Source: Gillisia limnaea DSM 15749
GTDB lineage: Bacteria > Bacteroidota > Bacteroidia > Flavobacteriales > Flavobacteriaceae
Reading direction: 5' to 3'
Assembly: GCF_000243235.1 (NCBI RefSeq)
Contig: NZ_JH594606.1
Span: 3,431,709-3,495,708, forward strand
DNA length: 64,000 nt
Shown here: positions 8,316 to 17,002 of the stretch, in pieces
Position numbering within the stretch: the first letter of the stretch is position 1
How the letters are laid out: every line of letters starts with the position of its first letter
Notes under the pieces: model-generated
Databases searched by the model: none
What the model saw: only the letters and a program-made list of their open reading frames with translations
Told to the model about the DNA's origin: nothing
Position numbers and translations under genes: made by a program

Positions 8316-9302
8316 CTAGTTAAGTTTACTTCCTTCAGCAATTAATAATTCTTTAGTGGCCATGATACCTTCTTCTGCAGTGAGTTCTTCACCTTCGTAT
8401 TCAATCCCAATAAAACCGGTATAGCCTGCATCTTTTACTATTTTCAGCATTTTACCATAATCTATGGTTGTTTCCTGTCCGGATTCATCAAAAGCATAGG
8501 ATTTTGCACTTACTGCTTTAGCGTGCGGCATCATTTCTTCTACTCCCTGGTATTTAGGGTACTCTTCAATACAAGCTGCATCCCATCTTTCTCCTCCTTC
8601 ACGTTGAAGACAAAAATTCCCAAAATCTGGCAGAGTTCCACAATTTGCTAGATTTACTCCTTCTATTACTTCCACCAATAAAGCTGCATTAGAAGAAAGA
8701 TATCCATGATTTTCAACTAATACGTTTATATTTTTTCCTGAAGCATATTCTGCTAATTTTCTAAGTCCGTCTATGGAGTTGGCTTTCCATTCTTCAGCAT
8801 TATCACTTCCAAATAAATTTACCCTGATGGAATGAGCTCCTAAGAACTGAGCGGCATCCACCCATTTTTTATGATTTTCAACAGCCTTGTTTCTCGCTGC
8901 CTCATCTGAAATAGCAAGATCTCCCTCACCATCTATCATAATCAAAACATTTTCAACATTAAATCGTTCGCTTCTGGCTTTTAAGGTATCCAAAACAGTT
9001 GAAAGGTTTGTTTTTTCAACTTCTGAAGTATAAAGTCCACTAACATATTCAATTCCTGAAAAACCCATCTCTTGTGCTTTTTGAGCAAAATTCATAGGAT
9101 CCATTTCACCTTCAATAATTGGTTTGCTAAGGGACCACTGAGCCAAAGAAACTTCGAAAAACAATTCCTGATTTTCGGTTTGGCTTTCGGTAGTTTCAAT
9201 AGTTTCCTTTGCTTCCTGATTGTTTTTACATGAGGTCAAGCTTGCCATAAAAAATAAAGCAAGCAAGAATAATTGAGTAATCTTAGGGGATTTTTGTGTC
9301 AT
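8316..9302 (-). CDS. Lipoprotein TIM-barrel sugar isomerase/epimerase-like enzyme
   Basis: 328 residues. Signal peptide with lipobox SLTSCKN (Cys25), then a Glu/Thr-rich linker, then a xylose-isomerase-like TIM barrel with the VSLAQWSLS opening. Putative metal ligands lie in VLVENHG (Glu/His), PDFGNF (Asp), HAKAVSAKSY (His) and GFIGIEYEGEE (Glu). The export signal places this enzyme in the periplasm, like the DUF1080 protein, whereas the second TIM barrel of the operon is cytoplasmic. It is the first gene of the minus-strand operon, divergent from the GMC dehydrogenase gene, with a 143-bp shared intergenic region. Reaction unknown; a lyase or hydratase on 3-keto-glycosides is plausible. Confidence 0.87.
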   Translation of the reverse strand: MTQKSPKITQLFLLALFFMASLTSCKNNQEAKETIETTESQTENQELFFEVSLAQWSLSKPIIEGEMDPMNFAQKAQEMGFSGIEYVSGLYTSEVEKTNLSTVLDTLKARSERFNVENVLIMIDGEGDLAISDEAARNKAVENHKKWVDAAQFLGAHSIRVNLFGSDNAEEWKANSIDGLRKLAEYASGKNINVLVENHGYLSSNAALLVEVIEGVNLANCGTLPDFGNFCLQREGGERWDAACIEEYPKYQGVEEMMPHAKAVSAKSYAFDESGQETTIDYGKMLKIVKDAGYTGFIGIEYEGEELTAEEGIMATKELLIAEGSKLN

Positions 9303-9350
9303 GAATTTTTGTTTAAAGATTTTTATTTTGTTTGTACCTTTAAGAATCTT

Positions 9351-9364
9351 AAAAGTATACTTTT
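9351..9364. promoter_or_regulatory. 14-bp perfect palindrome in the divergent promoter region
   Basis: AAAAGTATACTTTT is a perfect palindrome about 50 bp from the minus-strand start and 34 bp upstream of the plus-strand -7 box. It could be an operator controlling both arms of the sugar locus. The regulator is not in the window. Confidence 0.45.
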
Positions 9365-9397
9365 TTTCAAAGATGTAAAAAAATAAACATAATTTGA

Positions 9398-9405
9398 TAT
9401 ATTTG
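9398..9405 (+). promoter_or_regulatory. Bacteroidota -7 box (TATATTTG) for the GMC operon
   Basis: Exact match to TAnnTTTG about 40 bp upstream of the start codon of the GMC gene. No good -33 element could be named. Confidence 0.55.
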
Positions 9406-9445
9406 GCAATATACCTTAAATGATAAATTAATTAATCCCAGAACT

Positions 9446-11146
9446 GTGAGTAAAATGTATGAAAATGAAACCTATGATGCAATTGTAGTAGGTACAGGAA
9501 TTAGTGGTGGTTGGGCCGCAAAAGAACTTTGTGAAAAAGGATTTAAAACCCTTGTTTTAGAAAGAGGACGTATGGTAAAACATATCGAAGATTATCCAAC
9601 GATGAATGATGATCCCTGGGATTATAAATTTAAAGGGCAGGTTCCCAGAGAAGAGGCTAAAAATCAGTTAAAACAAGCTAGAACCGGATATACTGTAAAC
9701 GAAGCCAGTAAACATTGGTTTGTAGATGACCTTAAACACCCTTATAATGAAACGAAACGATTTGACTGGATGCGTGGATATCACGTTGGAGGAAGATCTA
9801 TAATGTGGGGGAGGCATAGTTACAGATTAAGCGACCTGGATTTTGAGGCGAATAAAAAAGATGGTATCGCTGTAGACTGGCCGGTACGATATAAAGATGT
9901 TGCCCCTTGGTATGATTATGTAGAATCCTTTGTTGGGATTAGTGGTGAGAATCTGGGACTATCCCAATTACCCGATGGAAAATTCCTTCCTCCAATGGAA
10001 TTGAATTGCGTAGAGGATCATCTTAAAAAGAGTATGGCTCAAAATTTCACGGACAGAGTTCTTACTGCAGGACGTGTAGCACATATTACCAATAATGACA
10101 AATTTGAAGGACGGGCTCCTTGCCAATACAGGAATCGTTGTATACGAGGATGTCCTTACGGTGCATATTTTAGCAGTAATTCATCAACCTTACCTGCTGC
10201 CGAGCGCACAGGAAATATGACCTTACGCCCAAATTCAATTGTAAGTGAAGTCATTTATGATCCTGAAACCAAAAAAGCAACAGGCGTAAAGGTAATTGAT
10301 GTGGACTCTAAGGAAGTTATTGAGTACAAAGCAAATGTTATTTTCTTATGTGCTTCTGCCATTGCATCAACCAGTATTTTGATGCAATCTAAATCAGACA
10401 GATTTCCTAACGGGATGGGGAATGATAGTGGAGAACTGGGACATAATGTTATGGATCATCACTTTAAGGCAGGAGCTTCAGGTAAATATGACGGTTTTGA
10501 AGATCAATACTATAAAGGAAGAAAACCCAATGGAATTTACCTTCCACGTTTCAGAAATCTTTCTGAAAATGAAAATCTTGATTTTATACGCGGATACGGA
10601 TATCAGGGTGGCGCAAGTCGCGGAGACTGGGCAGCTGATATAGCTGAAGCCGGATATGGTAAGGAATTAAAAGAAGCAATTGTTAAACCAGGAGGTTGGA
10701 CCATGGGATTGATGGGATTTGGAGAAACTTTACCTTACCATGAAAATAAAATGACGTTGGATTATGATAAGCTGGATGAATGGGGATTGCCCACAGTAAC
10801 TTTTGATGCAGAATTCAAGGAGAATGAATTGAAGATGCGAAAAGATATGGTAGATCAGGCAGTTGCAATGTTGGAAAAGGCTGGTTTTAAAGATGTGCAG
10901 GGATATGATGATATAGGAGCGCCAGGTTTAGGAATCCACGAGATGGGAACAGCCAGAATGGGGAGGGACCCCAAGACTTCTGTTTTAAACGGAAATAATC
11001 AGGTTCACGATGTACCAAATGTGTATGTTACCGATGGTTCCTTTATGACCTCTGCTGCATGTCAAAACCCTTCGCTCACTTATATGGCAATGACAGCAAG
11101 AGCGGCAGATCACGCTGAAAAGAATTTTAAAAAATCTAAAGCTTAA
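9446..11146 (+). CDS. GMC family oxidoreductase (FAD-dependent sugar dehydrogenase, catalytic subunit)
   Basis: 566 residues. The N-terminus carries the FAD-binding VVGTGISGGWAAKEL at about 13-27 and ERG at 39-41. GGRSIMWGRHS and the C-terminal GIHEMGTARMG and NPSLTYMA segments are GMC signatures. Cys226, Cys232 and Cys236 form a CxxxxxCxxxCPxGA motif like the iron-sulphur ligands of bacterial FAD-dependent glucose and glucoside-3-dehydrogenases. With the small subunit encoded 11 bp downstream, this looks like a dehydrogenase that oxidises a sugar (probably at C3) and passes electrons to a cytochrome. No cytochrome c gene is adjacent. Start: GTG at 9446 or ATG at 9455; the promoter box allows either. 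Confidence 0.9.
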   Translation: MSKMYENETYDAIVVGTGISGGWAAKELCEKGFKTLVLERGRMVKHIEDYPTMNDDPWDYKFKGQVPREEAKNQLKQARTGYTVNEASKHWFVDDLKHPYNETKRFDWMRGYHVGGRSIMWGRHSYRLSDLDFEANKKDGIAVDWPVRYKDVAPWYDYVESFVGISGENLGLSQLPDGKFLPPMELNCVEDHLKKSMAQNFTDRVLTAGRVAHITNNDKFEGRAPCQYRNRCIRGCPYGAYFSSNSSTLPAAERTGNMTLRPNSIVSEVIYDPETKKATGVKVIDVDSKEVIEYKANVIFLCASAIASTSILMQSKSDRFPNGMGNDSGELGHNVMDHHFKAGASGKYDGFEDQYYKGRKPNGIYLPRFRNLSENENLDFIRGYGYQGGASRGDWAADIAEAGYGKELKEAIVKPGGWTMGLMGFGETLPYHENKMTLDYDKLDEWGLPTVTFDAEFKENELKMRKDMVDQAVAMLEKAGFKDVQGYDDIGAPGLGIHEMGTARMGRDPKTSVLNGNNQVHDVPNVYVTDGSFMTSAACQNPSLTYMAMTARAADHAEKNFKKSKA

Positions 11147-11157
11147 TTTTTATAATT

Positions 11158-11802
11158 ATGAATAGAAGACAAGCATTAAAAAACTTCGGTTTGGGTGCCG
11201 GAATACTAATAGTAGGACCAAGTACACTTAGCCTTTTACAAAGCTGTAAAAGCGAACCTAAAAGCGATTGGGAACCTGTTTTTTTAACGGCATCTAACGG
11301 CTTTATACTAAAGCAAATACTGGACGTAATAATTCCTGAGACGGATACTCCCGGAGCAAATGATTTGAATATAGCTGAATTTATTGATTCCTATATGGCC
11401 CAGGTGGCACCCAGTGAAAGACAGGATAAATTTAACAACAGCGCAAATGCTTTTGCCGCTGCATTTAAATCTGAATTTGATAAAGAACCAGAAAAGGGAA
11501 GTGCAGAAGAATACGAACAAATAGTAAAGAAATACTTAAAAGCTTCTCCTGAAGAACAAGAAATTTATTTAAAACGGCAAACGGAGACACAGGATCCTTT
11601 AGATAAAGATCCTTCAGAGAATTTGGATTTTGGTCCCGGAGCTTATTCTTATTTAAGTGAAGTTAGGGGAATGGCTATATGGGCTTGGAAAGCAAGTGAA
11701 GAAATAGGTGAAAATGTGCTTTGGTATGATCCGGTTCCGGGTCAATATATCGCATGTGGTCCGGTTTCTGAACTTGGAAATGGCAAGGCGATGGCTTTAT
11801 AA
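11158..11802 (+). CDS. Gluconate 2-dehydrogenase subunit 3-like small subunit
   Basis: 214 residues. The N-terminus NRRQALKNFGLGAG has the twin-arginine pattern, and LLQSCKS a lipobox (Cys30). The rest matches the gluconate 2-dehydrogenase subunit 3 family (PF13618), with the LKQILDVIIPETDTPGA opening. In this class the small subunit carries the Tat signal and exports the folded GMC subunit bound to it, because the GMC protein has no signal of its own. It follows the GMC gene by 11 bp and precedes a clear terminator. It likely anchors the dehydrogenase to the periplasmic side of a membrane. Confidence 0.9.
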   Translation: MNRRQALKNFGLGAGILIVGPSTLSLLQSCKSEPKSDWEPVFLTASNGFILKQILDVIIPETDTPGANDLNIAEFIDSYMAQVAPSERQDKFNNSANAFAAAFKSEFDKEPEKGSAEEYEQIVKKYLKASPEEQEIYLKRQTETQDPLDKDPSENLDFGPGAYSYLSEVRGMAIWAWKASEEIGENVLWYDPVPGQYIACGPVSELGNGKAMAL

Positions 11803-11828
11803 CATATTTGTTTTTACATATAATTTTA

Positions 11829-11863
11829 AAGGAACTGGGAACTGCCTCAGTTCCTTTTTTTTT
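11829..11863 (+). terminator. Terminator of the GMC/small subunit operon
   Basis: Stem AAGGAACTG / CAGTTCCTT followed by nine T residues, 27 bp after the stop codon. Confidence 0.85.
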
Positions 11864-12167
11864 AGTAAAAAAGTTCCCAGATAAGGTACCTGTTTTGGAT
11901 ATTTATGAAGAAAAAAAAACTGAAAAAGCTTAAAAATGCGGTTTTTTAACTTTTTATGACATATTATTCACATTGAAATTCTTGAATTAATTGATTTTTC
12001 GCCTTTTTTTAGACAAGTTTTCGGCTAAATTTCCTTTTTTTTCATTTGCTTTTTAAGCTAAATAGATCGGGAAATTGTTCTTTTATTAAATATATTATTA
12101 TAAAAGACTATATTTAATGAAAACCTACCATAAATATAACGAATCATCACAAAGGAAGTGAAATCTA

Positions 12168-12202
12168 CACTACAACGATTTCGTAATTATATCGTTGTAG
12201 TG
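12168..12202. promoter_or_regulatory. Perfect inverted repeat upstream of the susC promoter (candidate activator site)
   Basis: CACTACAACGAT (12168-12179) and ATCGTTGTAGTG (12191-12202) are exact reverse complements separated by 11 bp. The repeat ends about 30 bp before the -7 box, abutting where a -33 element would be. That is an activator-like position. No T run follows, so it is not a terminator. Confidence 0.6.
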
Positions 12203-12232
12203 CTTCGCGTTTAGCAAATATTTACATAAATT

Positions 12233-12240
12233 TAACTTTG
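12233..12240 (+). promoter_or_regulatory. -7 box (TAACTTTG) of the susCD operon
   Basis: Exact TAnnTTTG match 40 bp upstream of the susC ATG, giving a leader of roughly 35 nt. Confidence 0.65.
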
Positions 12241-12280
12241 ATTAATATATCGTTTGAAAACTCAACTAAAACTTTAACTT

Positions 12281-15200
12281 ATGAAGCAAATTATTTTTAG
12301 AAACATGCTTTTTGTATGCGCTTTCCTCCTAGTTGGAATGGCACAGGCACAAACAGTATCGGGAACCGTTTCGGATCCGAACGGTCCTTTACCGGGCGCT
12401 AACGTGGCTGTAAAAGGAACCAATATTGGTGCCATTTCAGATTTTGACGGAGAATATACTTTAGAAAATGTACCATCGGATGCTGTTCTAGTATTTAGTT
12501 TCGTGGGATACATTTCTCAGGAAGTACCTGTCAATGGTAGAAATACTATCAATATAACATTAAATGAAGATGCATCAAGTCTTGACGAGGTCGTTGTTAT
12601 AGGATATGGAACTCAATCTATAAAGGATGCAACGGGAGCAGTTTCAGTAGTAACGGCAGATGAATTTAACCAAGGGGTTATTTCTTCCCCTGAACAATTG
12701 ATCCAGGGAAAATCTGCCGGGGTACAAATCACACAATCAAGTGGTGAGCCAGGAGCAGGTATTCAGGTTAGAATTCGTGGTACTGCTTCAGTACGTTCAA
12801 ATAACAATCCACTATTTGTGGTAGATGGAGTTCCGTTAGCCGGAGATGATACCTCAGCCGGTGGAGCAGATGTAGGTGCAGGATCCAGTTCTGCGAGAAA
12901 TCCATTGAACTTTTTAAATCCAAATGATATTGAGAGCATAAGTATTTTAAAAGATGCTTCTGCAACTGCGATATATGGTTCCCGAGGAGCGAATGGAGTG
13001 GTTATTATCACTACAAAAAGTGGTAGGGCTGGTGCTGGTGGAGTATTTGAATTCTCTTCCAGTGTTAGTTATTCTACTCCTGCTGAAAGGTTTGATCTCT
13101 TAAACAGAGAAGAATATTTAAGTGCTGTAACTCAGTATGGAGGAGATGCCGATGCATTAGATTTTGGATCTGATACAGACTGGCAGGATGAAGTGCTAAG
13201 AAATACATTTTCACATAACCAATCTTTAGCCTATTCTAATAATTATGGTTCGGGAAATGTAAGGGCTTCCTTTTCTTACGGAGATCAATTAGGAATTGTA
13301 GAAAATTCTGAACAGGAAAGAATCACCGGAAGATTGAATTTAACTCAGCGATTTTTTGATGATAAATTAAAAATGGACTTTAATGGTACTATTTCCAGGG
13401 TTAATGACCTTGCACCATTAATAAGTAACAACTCAGGATCAACCGGGGATTTGTTGGGAGCATCTTACTTCGCAAATCCAACCTGGCCAACCGATGTAGA
13501 TTTTACTACAGGTGGAGGTGGTGAGTTAATTCCTTCTCAAGTATTGGCTTATTACCAAGACCTTGCTCATACAGACAGATATCTTGCAAATATTTCTGCT
13601 GAATATTCTATCTTGCCAAATTTACAGGCGAAAGCAACACTTGGTTTTGACGAATCCAGTTCAGAAAAGAGTCAATCTCTTTCAGGTTTAATTACCGGAG
13701 TTACCAATGGTACTCCAGGTAATGGAAGGGGTTCTTTTGGAGAACTTTACACAAAAAACACGTTGTTCGATTTAACACTGAATTACAATAAGGAATTTGA
13801 AAATTCTAAATTTGAGGCATTGGTTGGTTACTCTTACCAGTCATTCCTTAGAAAAGGTAAGACAGTAGCTGGTTTTGGTTTCAATACTACAAACCTTGAT
13901 GAAATGGCTTCTCAGCTTATCAATTCTTCCAATATTATTGAAAATGGTATTGATGGGCCTTATCAACAATATGGATATGATGCAGATGGTTTATTCGTTA
14001 ACCGTTTGTTTCCTGAGTTTATTACAGATATGTTAACGGCTCCGGGGAATGTACCTCTTCAAGCGGTTAGTGGAGATCTTTTCAATTTTACAGATGAATT
14101 ACAATCCTTTTTTGGGAGACTTAATTATACCATCGCTGATAAATACTTATTCACGGCTACTTTAAGAGTTGACGGTTCTTCACGTTTTGGTCCAAATAAC
14201 AGTTATGGTTATTTCCCTTCCGGTGCTTTTGCCTGGAAAATTGATCAGGAAGATTTTCTTTCAACAAGTGAGAATATTTCTACTTTAAAGTTAAGACTGG
14301 GATACGGTATCACCGGTAGTCAGGATGGATTAGGATATGGTAACTTTACATTTAGAGAGCGTTATTCTGGAATTGGTATTGATAACGGTGGAAATATTAA
14401 CGTACCTGGAACCCAGGTGGTATCTTTCCCTAACCCGGATCTTAAATGGGAAGAAACTTCTCAGGCAAACCTAGGATTAGACTTCGGATTTCTTGCAGAT
14501 CGTTTAAACGGAACCTTGGATCTTTATTATAAGAACACTACAGATCTTCTTTTAAGAAAAGAAGTAGCACAACCTACTCCACAGGATTTCGCATTTGAAA
14601 ACCTGGATGCTTCGGTTGTAAACCAGGGGGTAGAATTTGCGCTGAACTATGATATTATTCAGGGTGAAGGCTTAAGCTGGAATTTTGGTTTCAACATAGC
14701 ATACAATGAGAATGAAGTTAAGGATTTTGATGGGTTAATTCAAACCGGTGCAATTAACGGAAATGGGCTATCTAATGCGTATGCTCAATTGCTTGCAGGA
14801 GGAAGACCTTTATTTTCTTATTACCTGAGAGAATTTGGTGGGTTTGATGAAGATGGTTTCACAATCTATCCAGAAGGTGACGTTCAAAAATTTGTAGGTA
14901 AGAGTGCCTTACCTACCTATAATGCTGGTTTATCCACTTACTTAACTTACGGGAACTTTGACTTTAATGCATTTTTAGCAGGTCAGTTTGGACAGTACGT
15001 TTACAATAACACCGCAAATGCTTTCTTTACAGCTGGGATTATAGGTGTTGGTAAAAACGTAACCAAGGATGTGATTACCAGTGGAGAATCTCCAGCCAAT
15101 GCTGCCGATGTATCTACAAGGTTCCTTGAAAAAGCAGACTTTGTAAGATTGCAAAATGTTTCAGTTGGATATAATGTTCCATTAAAGGAAGATGGGGCCG

Positions 15201-15379
15201 TAAATTCTTTCAGAATTTCCCTAACTGGTCAAAATCTGTTTGTGATTACAGGATATTCCGGATTGGATCCTGAGGTTAACGTACCTAAATCTCTTAACGA
15301 TATTCCATCTTTGGGAATTGATTATACAACTTACCCAAGACCAAGGACCATTACATTAGGAGTAAATGCAACATTCTAA
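12281..15379 (+). CDS. SusC/RagA-type TonB-linked outer membrane transporter
   Basis: 1032 residues. A signal peptide ends near AQAQ (about residue 24). Residues 25-110 are the carboxypeptidase-D-regulatory-like domain (GPLPGANVAVKGTNIGAISDFDGEYT). The LDEVVVIGYGTQ TonB-interaction segment and plug domain (about 95-225, with IRIRGT-like QVRIRGTASV and NPLFVVDGVP) follow, then the beta barrel to a C-terminal aromatic (GVNATF). SusC proteins import oligosaccharides or peptides across the outer membrane using TonB energy, with the SusD lid encoded next. Own promoter and candidate operator upstream. The ligand cannot be told from sequence; the neighbouring sugar-oxidation locus suggests a glycoside. 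Confidence 0.96.
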   Translation: MKQIIFRNMLFVCAFLLVGMAQAQTVSGTVSDPNGPLPGANVAVKGTNIGAISDFDGEYTLENVPSDAVLVFSFVGYISQEVPVNGRNTINITLNEDASSLDEVVVIGYGTQSIKDATGAVSVVTADEFNQGVISSPEQLIQGKSAGVQITQSSGEPGAGIQVRIRGTASVRSNNNPLFVVDGVPLAGDDTSAGGADVGAGSSSARNPLNFLNPNDIESISILKDASATAIYGSRGANGVVIITTKSGRAGAGGVFEFSSSVSYSTPAERFDLLNREEYLSAVTQYGGDADALDFGSDTDWQDEVLRNTFSHNQSLAYSNNYGSGNVRASFSYGDQLGIVENSEQERITGRLNLTQRFFDDKLKMDFNGTISRVNDLAPLISNNSGSTGDLLGASYFANPTWPTDVDFTTGGGGELIPSQVLAYYQDLAHTDRYLANISAEYSILPNLQAKATLGFDESSSEKSQSLSGLITGVTNGTPGNGRGSFGELYTKNTLFDLTLNYNKEFENSKFEALVGYSYQSFLRKGKTVAGFGFNTTNLDEMASQLINSSNIIENGIDGPYQQYGYDADGLFVNRLFPEFITDMLTAPGNVPLQAVSGDLFNFTDELQSFFGRLNYTIADKYLFTATLRVDGSSRFGPNNSYGYFPSGAFAWKIDQEDFLSTSENISTLKLRLGYGITGSQDGLGYGNFTFRERYSGIGIDNGGNINVPGTQVVSFPNPDLKWEETSQANLGLDFGFLADRLNGTLDLYYKNTTDLLLRKEVAQPTPQDFAFENLDASVVNQGVEFALNYDIIQGEGLSWNFGFNIAYNENEVKDFDGLIQTGAINGNGLSNAYAQLLAGGRPLFSYYLREFGGFDEDGFTIYPEGDVQKFVGKSALPTYNAGLSTYLTYGNFDFNAFLAGQFGQYVYNNTANAFFTAGIIGVGKNVTKDVITSGESPANAADVSTRFLEKADFVRLQNVSVGYNVPLKEDGAVNSFRISLTGQNLFVITGYSGLDPEVNVPKSLNDIPSLGIDYTTYPRPRTITLGVNATF

Positions 15380-15392
15380 AAAAACATATACT

Positions 15393-16922
15393 ATGAAAAC
15401 AATAAAATATTACAAAATTATTATGGGCCTTTTCCTTGTAGGTTCATTGGGTTGTACAGACCTGGAAATTGAGGAAACCGATTCCAGATTCGGAAATTTA
15501 TCCGGAGAGTTTACAGGAGTTGATCCAGAATCAAGCATCACCGACCTTTATAACAGCTTAAGAGATCAGCTTGCAACGCAGGAAAACCTTTATGCTCTCA
15601 GTGAGGTTACTTCAGATGAAATGGTAGTTCCAACAAGAGGAACAGATTGGGGTGATAATGGTTTATGGAGAACCTTACATACGCAAACCTGGGATGCTAA
15701 TCATAACTTTGTGAGAGGAACCTGGAATAGCTTTAACCGAATGATTTTTAATTCAACTGCTATTATAGATAGTAGAAGTAATCCTTCTCCTGAACAGGCA
15801 GCACAAGCTAAGTTTATAAGAGCCTTTGCAATGTTTGTTTTAACAGATCTTTATGGACAGGTACCTTTTAGAGCACCGGATGAAGGTCCGGATGTTAATC
15901 CAATGGTTATGTCCAGAGAAGAAGCTTTAGCTTTTATCGAAACAGACCTTAATGAAGCTCTTGCTGTTTTGCCAACTGGTGGTCCAAGCCCAGAACTAAA
16001 CAGGCCAACCAAGGCAGCGGTACGTTATTTACAAGCAAAAATCCTTTTAAACAAGCATATTTATCTTGGTTCCGCAACGCCTAATGCATCTGATATGACA
16101 GCTGTTATTGATTTGGTTGATGCAATTCAGGCAGATGGCTTTGATCTTCAGGCGGGATATTTTGATCTTTTTACAGATTCAGTAGATTCTGAAACAATTT
16201 TCTTTACGACATCTGGTGTTGGTGCGAAAATTTGGAATGGGTTACACTACAAACAAAACACTCCCGACAATACCGGTGGTGGGTGGAATGGATTTGCAAC
16301 TTTATCGGAATTCTACGATCTTTTTGAAGGAGACTCTCAGGTTAATGTACCAGGTTCCGGGCAAGAAGAAAGAAGAGGTTTTGTACCTACAGACGGTTCT
16401 CATTTTGGGATTGGTTATGGGTTTCTTATCAACCAACAGTATGACGAAACTGGTGCAGCGATGACAGACAGATCTGGAAATCCGTTGGTTTTTACCCGTG
16501 AATTTCCAAGTTTGATCGTTAATAATGAAGTAACAGGAATTAGATTAATAAAATTCCATCCTGAAAACGGAGCCTTTGCAAACCATACCGTATTATTCCG
16601 TTATGCAGATGCGCACCTTATGAAAGCGGAAGCGATTTTGAGAGGTGGATCTTCAGGCGATGATGCACTCGCAATGGTTAATGAATTAAGAGTTTTGAGA
16701 GAAGCAGAGCCATTAGCTTCCTTAACTGAAGAAGCGCTTCTTGCTGAGCGTGGACGAGAATTGTATATGGAATATTGGAGAAGAATGGATCTTATTCGTT
16801 TCGGTAAATTTACTGAAGAGTGGGGTTACAAAGATGCTAGTGAGGACTTTAGAGTGCTCTTTCCTATTCCTACAACCGCAGTAATCACAAATCCTAATCT
16901 TACACAGAATACTGGATATTAA
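15393..16922 (+). CDS. SusD/RagB family nutrient-binding outer membrane lipoprotein
   Basis: 509 residues from ATG 15393. That start gives a clean signal peptide with lipobox LGCTD (Cys21); an in-frame ATG at 15366 lies inside susC and would add nine residues before the signal, so it was rejected. The sequence shows the SusD pattern: N-terminal SusD-like part with NSLRDQLATQENLYALSEVTSDEM, TPR-type helices, and the C-terminal RGRELYMEYWRRMDLIRFGKF segment shared by RagB/SusD proteins. It caps the SusC barrel and binds the ligand at the cell surface. Starts 13 bp after susC and is followed by a strong terminator, so susCD is a two-gene transcript. Confidence 0.96.
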   Translation: MKTIKYYKIIMGLFLVGSLGCTDLEIEETDSRFGNLSGEFTGVDPESSITDLYNSLRDQLATQENLYALSEVTSDEMVVPTRGTDWGDNGLWRTLHTQTWDANHNFVRGTWNSFNRMIFNSTAIIDSRSNPSPEQAAQAKFIRAFAMFVLTDLYGQVPFRAPDEGPDVNPMVMSREEALAFIETDLNEALAVLPTGGPSPELNRPTKAAVRYLQAKILLNKHIYLGSATPNASDMTAVIDLVDAIQADGFDLQAGYFDLFTDSVDSETIFFTTSGVGAKIWNGLHYKQNTPDNTGGGWNGFATLSEFYDLFEGDSQVNVPGSGQEERRGFVPTDGSHFGIGYGFLINQQYDETGAAMTDRSGNPLVFTREFPSLIVNNEVTGIRLIKFHPENGAFANHTVLFRYADAHLMKAEAILRGGSSGDDALAMVNELRVLREAEPLASLTEEALLAERGRELYMEYWRRMDLIRFGKFTEEWGYKDASEDFRVLFPIPTTAVITNPNLTQNTGY

Positions 16923-16946
16923 ACATTAATTTTATAACAATAAAAG

Positions 16947-16983
16947 AGACCAGCTAAAAAATATTTAGCTGGTCTTTTTTTAT
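16947..16983 (+). terminator. Terminator of susCD
   Basis: Perfect 12-bp stem AGACCAGCTAAA / TTTAGCTGGTCT followed by seven T residues. It is also usable for the convergent response-regulator gene. Confidence 0.9.
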
Positions 16984-17002
16984 TTTAATTTTTATAAATA
17001 AG

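Larger units (their letters stand above)
11803..12280. other. 478-bp intergenic region upstream of susC
   Basis: Very AT-rich. Holds the terminator of the GMC operon (11829-11863), a perfect 12-bp inverted repeat (12168-12202), and the susC promoter box (12233-12240). No coding potential was recognised between 11870 and 12160. Confidence 0.7.

Noticed and set aside
12168-12202. Terminator reading of the inverted repeat upstream of susC
   Set aside because: No T run follows and it lies upstream of the -7 box, so a DNA-binding site fits better.
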